The position numbers and the translations under genes are program-made. Positions 12,536-26,706 of a stretch of 64,000 nucleotides of DNA are shown here, piece by piece. The notes under the pieces are model-generated. The model was not told the DNA's origin and made no database searches. It saw only the letters and a list, made by a program, of their open reading frames with translations. Position 1 is the stretch's first letter. Each line of letters starts with the position of its first letter. Source of the DNA: Ptiloglossa arizonensis (lineage: Eukaryota > Arthropoda > Insecta > Hymenoptera > Colletidae). The DNA is taken from the NCBI RefSeq assembly GCF_051014685.1, contig NW_027478400.1:434001-498000 (forward strand), written 5' to 3'.

Positions 12536-15338
12536 AAGGAATGCTTGAGAAACCATCAATATTTTCGAAAGTCTAATACTCGAAACCAATAACTACAAAC
12601 GCCTAGGGGAAAAATACACATACCGTTGTAATCGGGCGAGTTTCTAATTTTACATGCAACAGGAATTTCTCGAGTTCGTCATTCCGTTCGCGAGATATGG
12701 GAGTTTGAAGTAAAGGAATGGTTGAGAAACCATCAAAATTTTCGCAATTCTGATGCTAGAAAGCAATAACTACAATGGCCTAGGGCAAAAATGCACATAC
12801 CGTTGAAATCGGGCGAATTTCTGCTTTCAGATGCAACAGGAATTTCTCGAGTTCGTCAATCCGTTCACGAGATATGAGAGTTTGAAGTTAAGGAATGCTT
12901 GAGAAACCATCAAAATTTTCGCTGGTCTGATACTGGATACCAACAACTGGAATGGCCTAGGGGAAAAGTACACACACCGTTGTAATCGGGCGAGTTTCTG
13001 CTTTGAGATGCACTAGGAAATTCTCGAGTTCGTCAATCCGTTCGCGAGATATGGGAGTTTGAATTTAAGGAATGGTGGAGAGACCATCAAAATTTTCGCA
13101 AGTCTGATACTCGAAACCAATAACTACAAAAGCCTAGGGGAAAAATACACATACCGTTGTAATCGGGCGAGTTTCTACTTCCACATGCAACAGGCATTTC
13201 TCGAGTTCGTCAATCCGTTCGCGAGATATTGGATTTTGAAGTTAAGGAATGGTTGAGAAACCATCAACATTTTCGCTGGTCTGATACTCGAAACCAATAA
13301 CTGGAATGGCCTAGGGGAAAAGTACACACACCATTGTATTCGGGCGAGTTTCTGCTTTCAGATGCAACAGGAATTTCTCGAGTTCGTCAATCCGTTCGCG
13401 AGATATGGGAGTTTGAAGTTAAGGAATGGTTGTGAAACCATCACAATTTTCGCAGGTCTGATACTCGAAACCAATAACCACTATGGCCTAGGGCAAAAAT
13501 ACACATACCGTTGTAATCGGGCGAGTTTCTGTTTTCAGATGCAATAGGAAATTCTCGAGTTCGTCAATCCGTTCGCGAGATATAGGAGTTGGAAGTTAAG
13601 GAATGGTTGAGAAACCATCAAAATTTTCGCAACTCTGATACTCGAAACCAATAACTGAAATGGCCTGGGGGAAAAGTACACACACCATTCTAATCGTGCG
13701 AGTTTCTACTTTCAGATGCAACAGGAATTTCTCGAGTTCGTCAATCCGTTCGCGAGACATGGGAATTTGAATTTAAGGAATGGTTGAGAAACCATCAAAA
13801 TTTTCGCTGGTCTGATACTCGAAACCAATATCTGGAATGGCCTAGGGGAAAAGAACACACACCATTGTAATCGGGCGAGTTTCTACTTTCAGATGCAACA
13901 GGAATTTCTCGAGTTCGTCAATCCGTTCGCGGGATATGGGAGTTTGAAGTTAAGGAATGGTTGAGAAACCATCAAAATTTTGGCAAGTCTGATACTCGAA
14001 ACCAATAACTACAAAGGCCTAGGGGAAAAATACACATACCGTTGTAATCGGGCGAGTTTCTATTTCCACATGCAACAGGCATTTCTCGAGTTCGTCAATC
14101 CGTTCGCGAGATATTGCATTTTGAAGTTAAGGAATGGTTGAGAAACCATCAAAATTTTAGCTGGTCTGATACTCGAAACCAATAACTGGAATGGCCTAGG
14201 GGAAAAATAAACATACCGTTGTAATCGGGCGAGTTTCTACTTCCACATGCAACAGGCATTTCTCGAGTTCGTCAATCCGTTCGCGAGATATTGGATTTTG
14301 AAGTTAAGGAATGGTTGAGAAACCATCAAAATTTTCGCAACTCTGATACTCGAAACCAATAACTGAAAAGCCCTGGGGGAAAAGTACACACCCCATTCTA
14401 ATCGTGCGAGTTTCTACTTTCAGATGCAACAGGAATTTCTCGAGTTCGTCAATCCGTTCGCGAGACATGGGAATTTGAAGTTAAGGAATGGTTGAGAAAC
14501 CATCAAAATTTTCGCTGGTCTGATACTCGAAACCAATATCTGGAATGGCCTAGGGCAAAAGAACAGACACCATTGTAATCGGGCGAGTTTCTACTTTCAG
14601 ATGCAACAGGAATTTCTCGAGTTCGTCAATCCGTTCGCGAGATATGGAAGTGTGAAGTTAAGGAATGGTTGAGAAACCATCAAAATTTTGGCAAGTCTGA
14701 TACTCGAAACCAATAACTACAAAGGCCTAGGGGAAAAATACACATACCGTTCTAATCGGGCGAGTTTCTACTTTCAGATGCAACAGGAATTTTTCGAGTT
14801 CGTCAATCCGTTCGCGAGATATGAGAGTTTGAAGTTAAAGAATGGTTGAGAAACCATCAAAATTATCGCAAGTCTGATACTCGAAACCAATAACTACAAA
14901 GGCCTAAGGGGAAAACACACATATCTGTGTAATCGGGGGAGTTTCTACTTTCAGTTGCAACAGGAATTTCTCGAGTTCGTCAATCGGTTCGCGGGATATG
15001 GGAGTTTGAAGTTATGGAATGGTTGAGAAACCATCAAAATTTTCGCAAGTCTGATACACGAACGCAATAACTACAATGGCCTAGTGGAAAAATACACATG
15101 CCGTTCTAATCGGGCGAGTTTCTACTTCCACATGCAACAGGCATTTCTCGAGCTCGTCAATCCGTTCGCGAGATATGGAAGTTTGAAGTTAAGGAATGCT
15201 TGAGAAACCATCAAAATTTTCGCAAGTCTGATACTCGAAACCAATAACTACAAAGGCCTGGGAGAAAAATACACATACCGTTGTAATCGGGCGACTTTCT
15301 ACTTTCACAAGCAACAGGAATTTCTCGAGTTCGTCAAT

Positions 15339-17461
15339 GCGTTCGCGGGATATGGGAGTTTGAAGTTAAGGAATGGTTGAGAAACCATCAAAATTTTCGC
15401 TGGTCTGATACTCGAAACCAATAACTGGAATGGCCTAGGGGAAAAGTACACACACCCTTGTAATCGGGCGAGTTTCTACTTTCAGATGCAACAGGAATTT
15501 CTCGAGTTCGTCAATCCGTCCGCGAAAAATGGGAGTTTGAAGTTAAGGAATGGTTGAGAAACCATCAAAATTTTCGCAAGTCTGATACTCGAAACCAATA
15601 ACTGCAAATGCCTAGGGGAAAAATACACATACCGTTGAAATCAGGCGACTTTCTACTTTCACATGCAACAGGAATTTCTCGAGTTCGTCAATCCGTTCGC
15701 GAGATATGGGAGTTTGAAGTTAAGGAGTGGTTGAGAAACCACCAAAATTTTCGCTGGTCTGATACTCGAAACCAATAACTGGAATGGCCTAGGGGAAAAG
15801 TATACACACCATTGTAATCGGGCGAGTTTCTACTTTCAGATACAACAGGAATTTCTCGAGTTCGTCAATCCGTTCGCGAGAAATGGGAGATTGAAGTTAA
15901 GGAATGGTTGAGAAACCATCAAAATCTTCGCAAGTCTGATACTCGAAACCAATAACTACAAATGCCTAGGGGCAAAATACACATACCGTTGAAATCGGGC
16001 GACTCTCTACTTTCACATGCAACAGGAATTTCTCGAGTTCGCCAATCCGTTCGCGAGACATGGGAGTTTGAACTTAAGGAATGGTTGAGAAATCGTCAAA
16101 ATTATCGCAAGTCTGATACCCGAAACCAATAACTACAAAGGCCTAGGAGAAAAATACACATACCGTAGAAATCGGGCGACTTTCTACTTTCACAAGCAAC
16201 AGGAATTTCTCGAGTTCGTCAATCCGTTCGCGGGATATGGGAGTTTGAAGTTAAGGAATGGTTGAGAAACCATCAAAATTTTCGCTGGTCTGATACTCGA
16301 AACCAATAACTGGAATGGCCTAGGGGAAAAGTACACATACCCTTGTAATCGGGCGAGTTTCTATTTTCGATGCAACAGGAATTTCTCGAGTTCGACAATC
16401 CGTCCGCGAAAAATGGGAGTTTGAAGTTAAGGAATGGTTGAGAAATCATCAAAATTTTCGCAAGTCTGATACTCGAAACCAATAACTACAAATGCCTAGG
16501 GGAAAAATACACATACCGTTGAAATCGGGCGACTTTCTACTTTCACATGCAACAGGAATTTCTCGAGTTCGTCAATCCGTTCGCGAGATATGGGAGTTTG
16601 AAGTTAAGGAATGGTTGAGAAACCATCAAAATTTTCGCTGGTCTGATACTCGAAACCAATAACTGGAATGGCCTAGGGGAAAAGTACACACACCATTGTA
16701 ATCGGGCGAGTTTCTACTTTCAGATACAACAGGAATTTCTCGAGTTCGTCAATGCGTTCGCGAGATATGGGAGTTTGAAGTTAAGGAACGGTTGAGAAAT
16801 CATCAAAATTATCGCAAGTCTGATACTCGAATCCAATAACTACTATGGTCTTGGGCAAAAACACACATACAGTTGTAATCGGGCGAGTTTCTGCATTCAG
16901 ATGCAATAGGAAATTCTCGAGTTCGTCAATCCGTTCGCGAGATATGAAAGTTTGAAGTTAAGGAATGCTTGAGAAACCATCAAAATTTTCGCTGGTCTGA
17001 TACTCGAAACCAATAACTGGAATGGCCTAGGGGAAAAGTACACACACCATTGTAATCGGGCGAGTTTCTACTTTCAGATACAACAGGAATGTCAAGAGTT
17101 CGTCAATGCTTTCGCGAGTTATGGGAGTTTGAAGTTAAGGAATGGTTGAGAAATCATCAAAATTTTCGCAAGTATGATACACGAAACCAATGACTACAAT
17201 GGCCTAGGGGAAAAATAAACATACCGTTGTAATCGGGCGAGTTTCTACCTTCAGATGCAACAGGAATTTCTCGAGTTCGTCAATCCGTTCGCGAGATATG
17301 AGAGTTTGAAGTTAAGGAATGGTTGAGAAACCATCAAAATTATCGCAAGTCTGATACTCGAAACCAATAGCTACAAATGCCTAGGGGAAGAATACACATA
17401 CCATTGTAATCGGGCGAGATTCTACTTTCACATGCAACAGGAATTTCTCGAGTTCGTCAAT
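15339..17461. repeat. Higher-order repeat, 12-mer copy 1 (2,123 bp)
   Basis: Twelve consecutive monomers recur immediately downstream at a constant offset of 2,123 bp. Landmarks include 'aatgcgttcgcggga' (15338 and 17461), 'atccgtccgcgaaaaatgg', 'gaaatcaggcgac', the rare 'aatgtcaagagttcg', and 'tatggtcttgggcaaaaac'. By eye I found only one difference, T at 17243 versus G at 19366. This is far less divergence than between neighbouring monomers, so the duplication is recent. Monomers within the block roughly alternate between the 'ctggaatgg' and 'ctacaaatg' subtypes. Confidence 0.92.
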
Positions 17462-19584
17462 GCGTTCGCGGGATATGGGAGTTTGAAGTTAAGGAATGGT
17501 TGAGAAACCATCAAAATTTTCGCTGGTCTGATACTCGAAACCAATAACTGGAATGGCCTAGGGGAAAAGTACACACACCCTTGTAATCGGGCGAGTTTCT
17601 ACTTTCAGATGCAACAGGAATTTCTCGAGTTCGTCAATCCGTCCGCGAAAAATGGGAGTTTGAAGTTAAGGAATGGTTGAGAAACCATCAAAATTTTCGC
17701 AAGTCTGATACTCGAAACCAATAACTGCAAATGCCTAGGGGAAAAATACACATACCGTTGAAATCAGGCGACTTTCTACTTTCACATGCAACAGGAATTT
17801 CTCGAGTTCGTCAATCCGTTCGCGAGATATGGGAGTTTGAAGTTAAGGAGTGGTTGAGAAACCACCAAAATTTTCGCTGGTCTGATACTCGAAACCAATA
17901 ACTGGAATGGCCTAGGGGAAAAGTATACACACCATTGTAATCGGGCGAGTTTCTACTTTCAGATACAACAGGAATTTCTCGAGTTCGTCAATCCGTTCGC
18001 GAGAAATGGGAGATTGAAGTTAAGGAATGGTTGAGAAACCATCAAAATCTTCGCAAGTCTGATACTCGAAACCAATAACTACAAATGCCTAGGGGCAAAA
18101 TACACATACCGTTGAAATCGGGCGACTCTCTACTTTCACATGCAACAGGAATTTCTCGAGTTCGCCAATCCGTTCGCGAGACATGGGAGTTTGAACTTAA
18201 GGAATGGTTGAGAAATCGTCAAAATTATCGCAAGTCTGATACCCGAAACCAATAACTACAAAGGCCTAGGAGAAAAATACACATACCGTAGAAATCGGGC
18301 GACTTTCTACTTTCACAAGCAACAGGAATTTCTCGAGTTCGTCAATCCGTTCGCGGGATATGGGAGTTTGAAGTTAAGGAATGGTTGAGAAACCATCAAA
18401 ATTTTCGCTGGTCTGATACTCGAAACCAATAACTGGAATGGCCTAGGGGAAAAGTACACATACCCTTGTAATCGGGCGAGTTTCTATTTTCGATGCAACA
18501 GGAATTTCTCGAGTTCGACAATCCGTCCGCGAAAAATGGGAGTTTGAAGTTAAGGAATGGTTGAGAAATCATCAAAATTTTCGCAAGTCTGATACTCGAA
18601 ACCAATAACTACAAATGCCTAGGGGAAAAATACACATACCGTTGAAATCGGGCGACTTTCTACTTTCACATGCAACAGGAATTTCTCGAGTTCGTCAATC
18701 CGTTCGCGAGATATGGGAGTTTGAAGTTAAGGAATGGTTGAGAAACCATCAAAATTTTCGCTGGTCTGATACTCGAAACCAATAACTGGAATGGCCTAGG
18801 GGAAAAGTACACACACCATTGTAATCGGGCGAGTTTCTACTTTCAGATACAACAGGAATTTCTCGAGTTCGTCAATGCGTTCGCGAGATATGGGAGTTTG
18901 AAGTTAAGGAACGGTTGAGAAATCATCAAAATTATCGCAAGTCTGATACTCGAATCCAATAACTACTATGGTCTTGGGCAAAAACACACATACAGTTGTA
19001 ATCGGGCGAGTTTCTGCATTCAGATGCAATAGGAAATTCTCGAGTTCGTCAATCCGTTCGCGAGATATGAAAGTTTGAAGTTAAGGAATGCTTGAGAAAC
19101 CATCAAAATTTTCGCTGGTCTGATACTCGAAACCAATAACTGGAATGGCCTAGGGGAAAAGTACACACACCATTGTAATCGGGCGAGTTTCTACTTTCAG
19201 ATACAACAGGAATGTCAAGAGTTCGTCAATGCTTTCGCGAGTTATGGGAGTTTGAAGTTAAGGAATGGTTGAGAAATCATCAAAATTTTCGCAAGTATGA
19301 TACACGAAACCAATGACTACAATGGCCTAGGGGAAAAATAAACATACCGTTGTAATCGGGCGAGTGTCTACCTTCAGATGCAACAGGAATTTCTCGAGTT
19401 CGTCAATCCGTTCGCGAGATATGAGAGTTTGAAGTTAAGGAATGGTTGAGAAACCATCAAAATTATCGCAAGTCTGATACTCGAAACCAATAGCTACAAA
19501 TGCCTAGGGGAAGAATACACATACCATTGTAATCGGGCGAGATTCTACTTTCACATGCAACAGGAATTTCTCGAGTTCGTCAAT
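17462..19584. repeat. Higher-order repeat, 12-mer copy 2 (2,123 bp)
   Basis: This is the tandem partner of the preceding block, in the same orientation and directly abutting it. Similarity to copy 1 breaks down at 19585 onward ('gcgttcgcgag' instead of 'gcgttcgcggg'), where the array returns to other monomer types. Confidence 0.92.
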
Positions 19585-22500
19585 GCGTTCGCGAGATATG
19601 GGAGTCTGAAGTTAAGGAATGGTTGAGAAATCATCAAAATTTTCGCAAGTCTGATACACGAAACCAATGACTACAATGGCCTAGGGGAAAAATAAACATA
19701 CCGTTGTAATCGGGCGAGTTTCTACCTTCAGATGCAACAGGAATTTCTCGAGTTCGTCAATCCGTTCGCGAGATATGAGAGTTTGAAGTTAAGGAATGGT
19801 TGAGAAACCATCAAAATTATCGCAAGTCTGATACTCGAAACCAATAACTACAAATGCCTAGGGGAAAAATACACATACCATTGTAATCGGGCGAGATTCT
19901 ACTTTCACATGCAACAGGAATTACCCGAGTTCGTCAATGCGTTCGCGAAATATGGGAGTTTGAAGTTAAGGAATTGTTGCGAAATCGTCCAAATTTTCGC
20001 AAGTCCGATACCCGAATCCAATAACCACTATGGCCTAGGGCAAAAATACACATACCGTTGAAATCGGGCGAGTTGCTGCTTTCAGATGCAATAGGAAATT
20101 CTCGAGTTCGTCAATCCGATCGCGAGATATGGAAGTTTGAAGTTAAGGAATGCTTGAGAAACCATCAAAATTTTCGCTGGTCTGATACTCGATACCAACA
20201 ACTGGAATGGCCTAGGGGAAAAATACACATACCGTTGTAATCGGACGTGTTTCTACTTTCAGATGCAACTGGAATTTCTCGAGCTGGTAATCGGTTCGCG
20301 TGATATGGGAGTTTGAAGTTAAGGAATGGTTGAGAAATCATCAAAATTTTTGCAATTCTGATACTCGAAACCGATAACTACTATTGCCTAGAGCAAAAAT
20401 ACATATACCGTTGTAATCGGGCGATCTTCTACCTTCAGACGCAACAGGAATTTCTCGAGTTCATCAATCCGTTCGCGAGATATGGGAGTTTGAAGTTAAG
20501 GAATGGTTGAGAAACCATCAAAATTTTCGCTGGGCTGATACTCGAAACCAATAACTGGAATGGCCTAGGGGAAAAGTACACATACCATTGTAATCGGGCG
20601 AGATTATGGTTTCAGATGCAACTGGAATTTCTCGAGTTGGTAATCCGTTCGCGAGATATGGGTGTTTGAAGTTAAGGAATGGTTGAGAAACAATCAAAAT
20701 TTTCGCTGGTCTGATACTCGAAACCAATAACTGGAATGGCCTAGGGGAAAAGTACACGCACCATTGTAATCGGGCGAGTTTCTACTTTCAGATGCAACAG
20801 GAATTTCTCGAGGTCGTCAATCCGTTCGCGAGATATGGGAGTTTGAAGTTAAGGAATGGTTGAGAAATCATCAAAATTTTCGCAAGTGTGATACTCGAAA
20901 CCAATAACTACTATTGCCTAGGGCAAAAATACACATACCGTTGTAATCGGGCGAGTTTCTGCATTCAGATGCAGCAGGAATTTCTCGAGTTCGTCAATCC
21001 GTTCGCGAGATATGGGAGTTTGAAGTTAAGGAATGGTTGAGAAATCATCAAAATTTTTGCAAGCCTGATACTCGAAACCGGTAACTACTATTGCCTAGGG
21101 CAAAAATACACATACCGTTGTAATCGGGCGAGTTTCTACTTTCAGATGCAACAGGAATTTCTCGAGTTCGTCAATCCGTTCGCGACATATGGGAGTTTGA
21201 AGTTAAGGAATGGTTGAGAAACCATCAAAATTTTCGCTGGTCTGATACTCGAAACCAATAACTGGAATGGCCTAGGGGAAAAGTACACACCCCATTGTAA
21301 TCGGGCGAGCTTCTACTTTCACATGCAACAGGAATTTCTCGAGTTCGTCAATCCGTTCGCGAGATATGGGAGTTTGAAGTTAAGGAATGGTTGAGAAACC
21401 ATCAAAATTTTCGCAAGTCTGATACTCGAAACCAATAACTACTAATGCCTAGGGCAAAAATACACATACCGTTGTAATTGGGCGAGCTTCTGCTTTCAGA
21501 TGCAGCAGGAATTTCTCGAGTTCGTGAAACCGTTCGCGAGATATGGGAGTTTGAAGTTAAGGAATGGTTGAGAAACCATCAATAGTTTCGCTGGTCTGAT
21601 ACTCGAAACCAATAACTACTAATGCCTAGGGCAAAAATACACATACCGTTGTAATTGGGCGAGCTTCTGCTTTCAGATGCAGCAGGAATTTCTCGAGTTC
21701 GTGAAACCGTTCGCGAGATATGGGAGTTTGAAGTTAAGGAATGGTTGAGAAACCATCAAAACTTTCGCTGGTCTGATACTCTAAACCAATAACTGGAATG
21801 GCCTAGGGGAAAAGTACATATACCACTGTAATCGGGCGAGTTTCTGCTTTCAGATGCAACTGGAATTTCTCTAGTTCGTCAATCCGTTCGCGAGATATGG
21901 GAGTTTGAAGTTAAGGAATGGTTGAGGAATCATCAAAATTTTCGCAAGTCTGATACCCGAAACAAATAACTACTATTGCCTAGGGCAAAAATACACATAC
22001 CGTTGTAATCGGGCGAGTTTCTACTTTCAGATGCAAGAGGAATTTCTCGAGTTCGTCAATCCGTTCGCGACATATGGGAGTTTGAAGTTAAGGAATGGTT
22101 GAGAAACCATCAAAATTTTCGCTGGTCTGATACTCGAAACCAATAACTGGAATGGCCTAGGGGAAAAGTACACACCCCATTGTAATCGGGCGAGCTTCTA
22201 CTTTCAGATGCAGCAGGAATTTCTCGAGTTCATCAATCCGTTCGCGAGATATGGGGGTTTGAAGTTAAGGAATGGTTGAGAAACCATCAAAATTTTCGCA
22301 AGTCTGATACTCGAAACCAATAACTACTAATGCCTAGGGCAAAAATACACATACCGTTGTAATCGGGCGAGTTTCTACTTTCAGATACAACAGGAATTTC
22401 TCGAGTTCGTGAATCCGTTCGCGAGATATGGGAGATTGAAGTTAAGGAATGGTTGAGAAACCATCAAAATTTTCGCTGGTCTGATACTCTAAACCAATAA

Positions 22501-23296
22501 CTGGAATGGCCTAGGGAAAAGTACACATACCACAGTAATCGGGCGAGTTTCTGCTTTCAGATGCAACTGGAATTTCTCTAGTTCGTCAATCCGTTCGCGA
22601 GATATGGGAGTTTGAAGTAAAGGAATGGTTGAGAAATCATCAAAATTTTCGCAAGTCTGATACCCGAAACAAATAACTACTATGGCCTAGGGCAAAAATA
22701 CACATACCATTGTAATCGTACGAGTTTCTGCTTTCAGATGCAACTGGAATTTCTCTAGCTCGTCAATCCGTTCGCGAGATATGGGAGTTTGAAGTTAAGA
22801 AATGGTTGAGAACATATCAAAATTTTAGTAAGTCTGATATTCGAAACCAATAACTACTAATGCCTAGGGCAAAAATACACATACCGTTGTAATCGGGCGA
22901 GTTTCTACTTTCAGATACAACAGGAATTTCTCGAGTTCGTCAATCCGTTCGCGAGATATGGGAGATTGAAGTTAAGGAATGGTTGAGAAGCCATCAAAAT
23001 TTTCGCAAGTCTGATACTCGAAACCAGTAACTACTATGGCCTAGGGCAAAAATACACATACCATTCTAATCGGGCGAGTTTCTGCTTTCAGATGCAACTT
23101 GAATTTTTCGAGTTCGTCAATCCGTTCGCGAGATATGGGAGTTTGAAGTTAAGGAATGGTTGAGGAATCATCAAAATTTTCGCAAGTCTGATACTCGAAA
23201 CCAATAACTACTATTGCCTAGGGCAAAAATACACATACCGTTGTTATTGGGCGAGCTTCTGCTTTCAGATGCAGCAGGAATTTCTCGAGTTCGTGA

Positions 23297-24806
23297 AACC
23301 GTTCGCGAGATATGGGAGTTTGAAGTTAAGGAATGGTTGAGAAACCATCAAAATTTTCGCTGGTCTGATACTCTAAACCAATAACTGGAATCGCCTAGGG
23401 GAAAAGTACACATACCACAGTAATCGGGCGAGTTTCTGCTTTCAGATGCAACTGGAATTTCTCTAGTTCGTCAATCCGTTCGCGAGATATGGGAGTTTGA
23501 AGTTAAGGAATGGTTGAGAAATCATCAAAATTTTTGCAAGTCTGATACTCGAAACTAATAACTACTATTGGCTAGGGCCAAAATACACATACCGTTGTAA
23601 TCGGGCGAGCTTCTACATTCAGATGCAACAGGAATTTCTCGAGTTCGTCAATCCGTTCGCGAGATATGGGAGTTTGAAGTTAAGGAATGGTTGAGAAACC
23701 ATCAAAATTTTTGCAAGTCTGATACTCGAAACCAATAACTGCTATGGCCTAGAGCAAAAATACACATACCATTGTAATCGGGCGAGATTATACTTTCAGA
23801 TGCAGCAGGAATTTCGCGAGTTCATCAATCCGTTCGCGAGATATGGGGGTTTGAAGTTAAGGAATGGTTGAGAAACAATCAAAATTTTCGCAAGTCTGAT
23901 ACTCGAAACCAATAACTACTAATGCCTAGGGCAAAAATACACATACCGTTGTAATTGGGCGAGCTTCTGCTTTCAGATGCAGCGGGAATTTCTAGAGATC
24001 GTAAAACCGTTCGCGAGATATGGGAGTTTGAAGTTAAGGAATGGTTGAGAAACCATCAAAATTTTCGCTGGTCTGATACTCTAAACCAATAACTGGAATC
24101 GCCTAGGGGAAAAGTACACATACCACAGTAATCGGGCGAGTTTCTGCTTTCAGATGCAACTGGAATTTCTCTAGTTCGTCAATCCGTTCGCGAGATATGG
24201 GAGTTTGAAGTTAAGGAATGGTTGAGAAATCATCAAAATTTTTGCAAGTCTGATACTCGAAACTAATAACTACTATTGGCTAGGGCCAAAATACACATAC
24301 CGTTGTAATCGGGCGAGCTTCTACATTCAGATGCAACAGGAATTTCTCGAGTTCGTCAATCCGTTCGCGAGATATGGGAGTTTGAAGTTAAGGAATGGTT
24401 GAGAAACCATCAAAATTTTTGCAAGTCTGATACTCGAAACCAATAACTGCTATGGCCTAGAGCAAAAATACACATACCATTGTAATCGGGCGAGATTATA
24501 CTTTCAGATGCAGCAGGAATTTCGCGAGTTCATCAATCCGTTCGCGAGATATGGGGGTTTGAAGTTAAGGAATGGTTGAGAAACAATCAAAATTTTCGCA
24601 AGTCTGATACTCGAAACCAATAACTACTAATGCCTAGGGCAAAAATACACATACCGTTGTAATTGGGCGAGCTTCTGCTTTCAGATGCAGCGGGAATTTC
24701 TAGAGATCGTAAAACCGTTCGCGAGATATGGGAGTTTGAAGTTAAGGAATGGTTGAGAAACCATCAAAATTTTCGCTGGTCTGATACTCTAAACCAATAA
24801 CTGGAA
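23297..24806. repeat. 4-monomer (708-bp) tandem duplication
   Basis: The tract at about 23297-24098 recurs at about 24005-24806, an offset of 708 bp (4 x 177). Shared variants are 'actctaaaccaataac', 'ggaatcgcc', 'cataccacagtaat', 'gaaactaataac' and 'ggctagggccaaaa'. It ends at 'ggaatcgcc' versus 'ggaatggcc'. Confidence 0.85.
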
Positions 24807-25091
24807 TGGCCTAGGGGAAAAGTACACATACCACTGTAATCGGGCGAGTTTCTGCTTTCAGATGCAACTGGAATTTCTCTAGTTCGTCAATCCGTTCGCG
24901 AGATATGGGAGTTTGAAGTTAAGGAATGGTTGAGGAATCATCAAAATTTTCGCAAGTCTGATACCCGAAACAAATAACTACTATTGCCTAGGGCAAAAAT
25001 TCACATACCGTTGTAATCGGGCGAGCTTCTACTTTCAGATGCAGCAGGAATTTCTCGAGTTCATCAATCCGTTCGCGAGATATGGGGGTTT

Positions 25092-26117
25092 GAAGTTAAG
25101 GAATGGTTGAGAAACCATCAAAATTTTCGCTGGTCTGATACTCTAAACCAATAACTGGAATGGCCTAGGGGAAAAGTACACATACCACAGTAATCGGGCG
25201 AGTTTCTGCTTTCAGATGCAACTGGAATTTCTCTAGTTCGTCAATTCGTTCGCGAGATATGGGAGTTTGAAGTAAAGGAATGGTTGAGAAATCATCAAAA
25301 TTTTCGCAAGTCTGATAACGGAAACAAATAACTACTATTGCCTTGGGCAAAAATACACATACCATTGTAATCGGACGAGTTTCTGCTTTCAGATGCAACT
25401 GGAATTTCTCTAGCTCGTCAATCCGTTCGCGAGATATGGGAGTTTGAAGTTAAGAAATGGTTGAGAACATATCAAAATTTTAGTAAGTCTGATATTCGAA
25501 ACCAATAACTACTAATGCCTAGGGCAAAAATACACATACCGTTGTAATCGGGCGAGTTTCTACTTTCAGATACAACAGGAATTTCTCGAGTTCGTGAATC
25601 CGTTCGCGAGATATGGGAGATTGAAGTTAAGGAATGGTTGAGAAACCATCAAAATTTTCGCTGGTCTGATACTCTAAACCAATAACTGGAATGGCCTAGG
25701 GGAAAAGTACACATACCACAGTAATCGGGCGAGTTTCTGCTTTCAGATGCAACTGGAATTTCTCTAGTTCGTCAATTCGTTCGCGAGATATGGGAGTTTG
25801 AAGTAAAGGAATGGTTGAGAAATCATCAAAATTTTCGCAAGTCTGATAACGGAAACAGATAACTACTATTGCCTTGGGCAAAAATACACATACCATTGTA
25901 ATCGGACGAGTTTCTGCTTTCAGATGCAACTGGAATTTCTCTAGCTCGTCAATCCGTTCGCGAGATATGGGAGTTTGAAGTTAAGAAATGGTTGAGAACA
26001 TATCAAAATTTTAGTAAGTCTGATATTCGAAACCAATAACTACTAATGCCTAGGGCAAAAATACACATACCGTTGTAATCGGGCGAGTTTCTACTTTCAG
26101 ATACAACAGGAATTTCT
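25092..26117. repeat. 3-monomer (531-bp) tandem duplication
   Basis: 25092-25586 recurs at 25623-26117. The only difference noticed is 'aaacaaataac' versus 'aaacagataac'. Shared private variants are 'tctgataacggaaac' and 'ccttgggcaaaaat'. Confidence 0.85.
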
Positions 26118-26706
26118 CGAGTTCGTCAATCCGTTCGCGAGATATGGGAGATTGAAGTTAAGGAATGGTTGAGAAGCCATCAAAATTTTCGCAAGTCTGA
26201 TACTCGAAACCAGTAACTACTATGGCCTAGGGCAAAAATACACATACCATTCTAATCGGGCGAGTTTCTGCTTTCAGATGCAACTTGAATTTTTCGAGTT
26301 CGTCAATCCGTTCGCGAGATATGGGAGTTTGAAGTTAAGGAATGGTTGAGGAATCATCAAAATTTTCGCAAGTCTGATACTCGAAACCAATAACTACTAT
26401 TGCCTAGGGCAAAAATACACATACCGTTGTTATTGGGCGAGCTTCTGCTTTCAGATGCAGCAGGAATTTCTCGAGTTCGTGAAACCGTTCGCGAGATATG
26501 GGAGTTTGAAGTTAAGGAATGGTTGAGAAACCAACAAAATTTTCGCTGGTCTGATACTCTAAACCAATAACTGGAATCGCCTAGGGGAAAAGTACACATA
26601 CCACAGTAATCGGGCGAGTTTCTGCTTTCAGATGCAACTGGAATTTCTCTAGTTCGTCAATCCGTTCGCGAGATATGGGAGTTTGAAGTTAAGGAATGGT
26701 TGAGAA

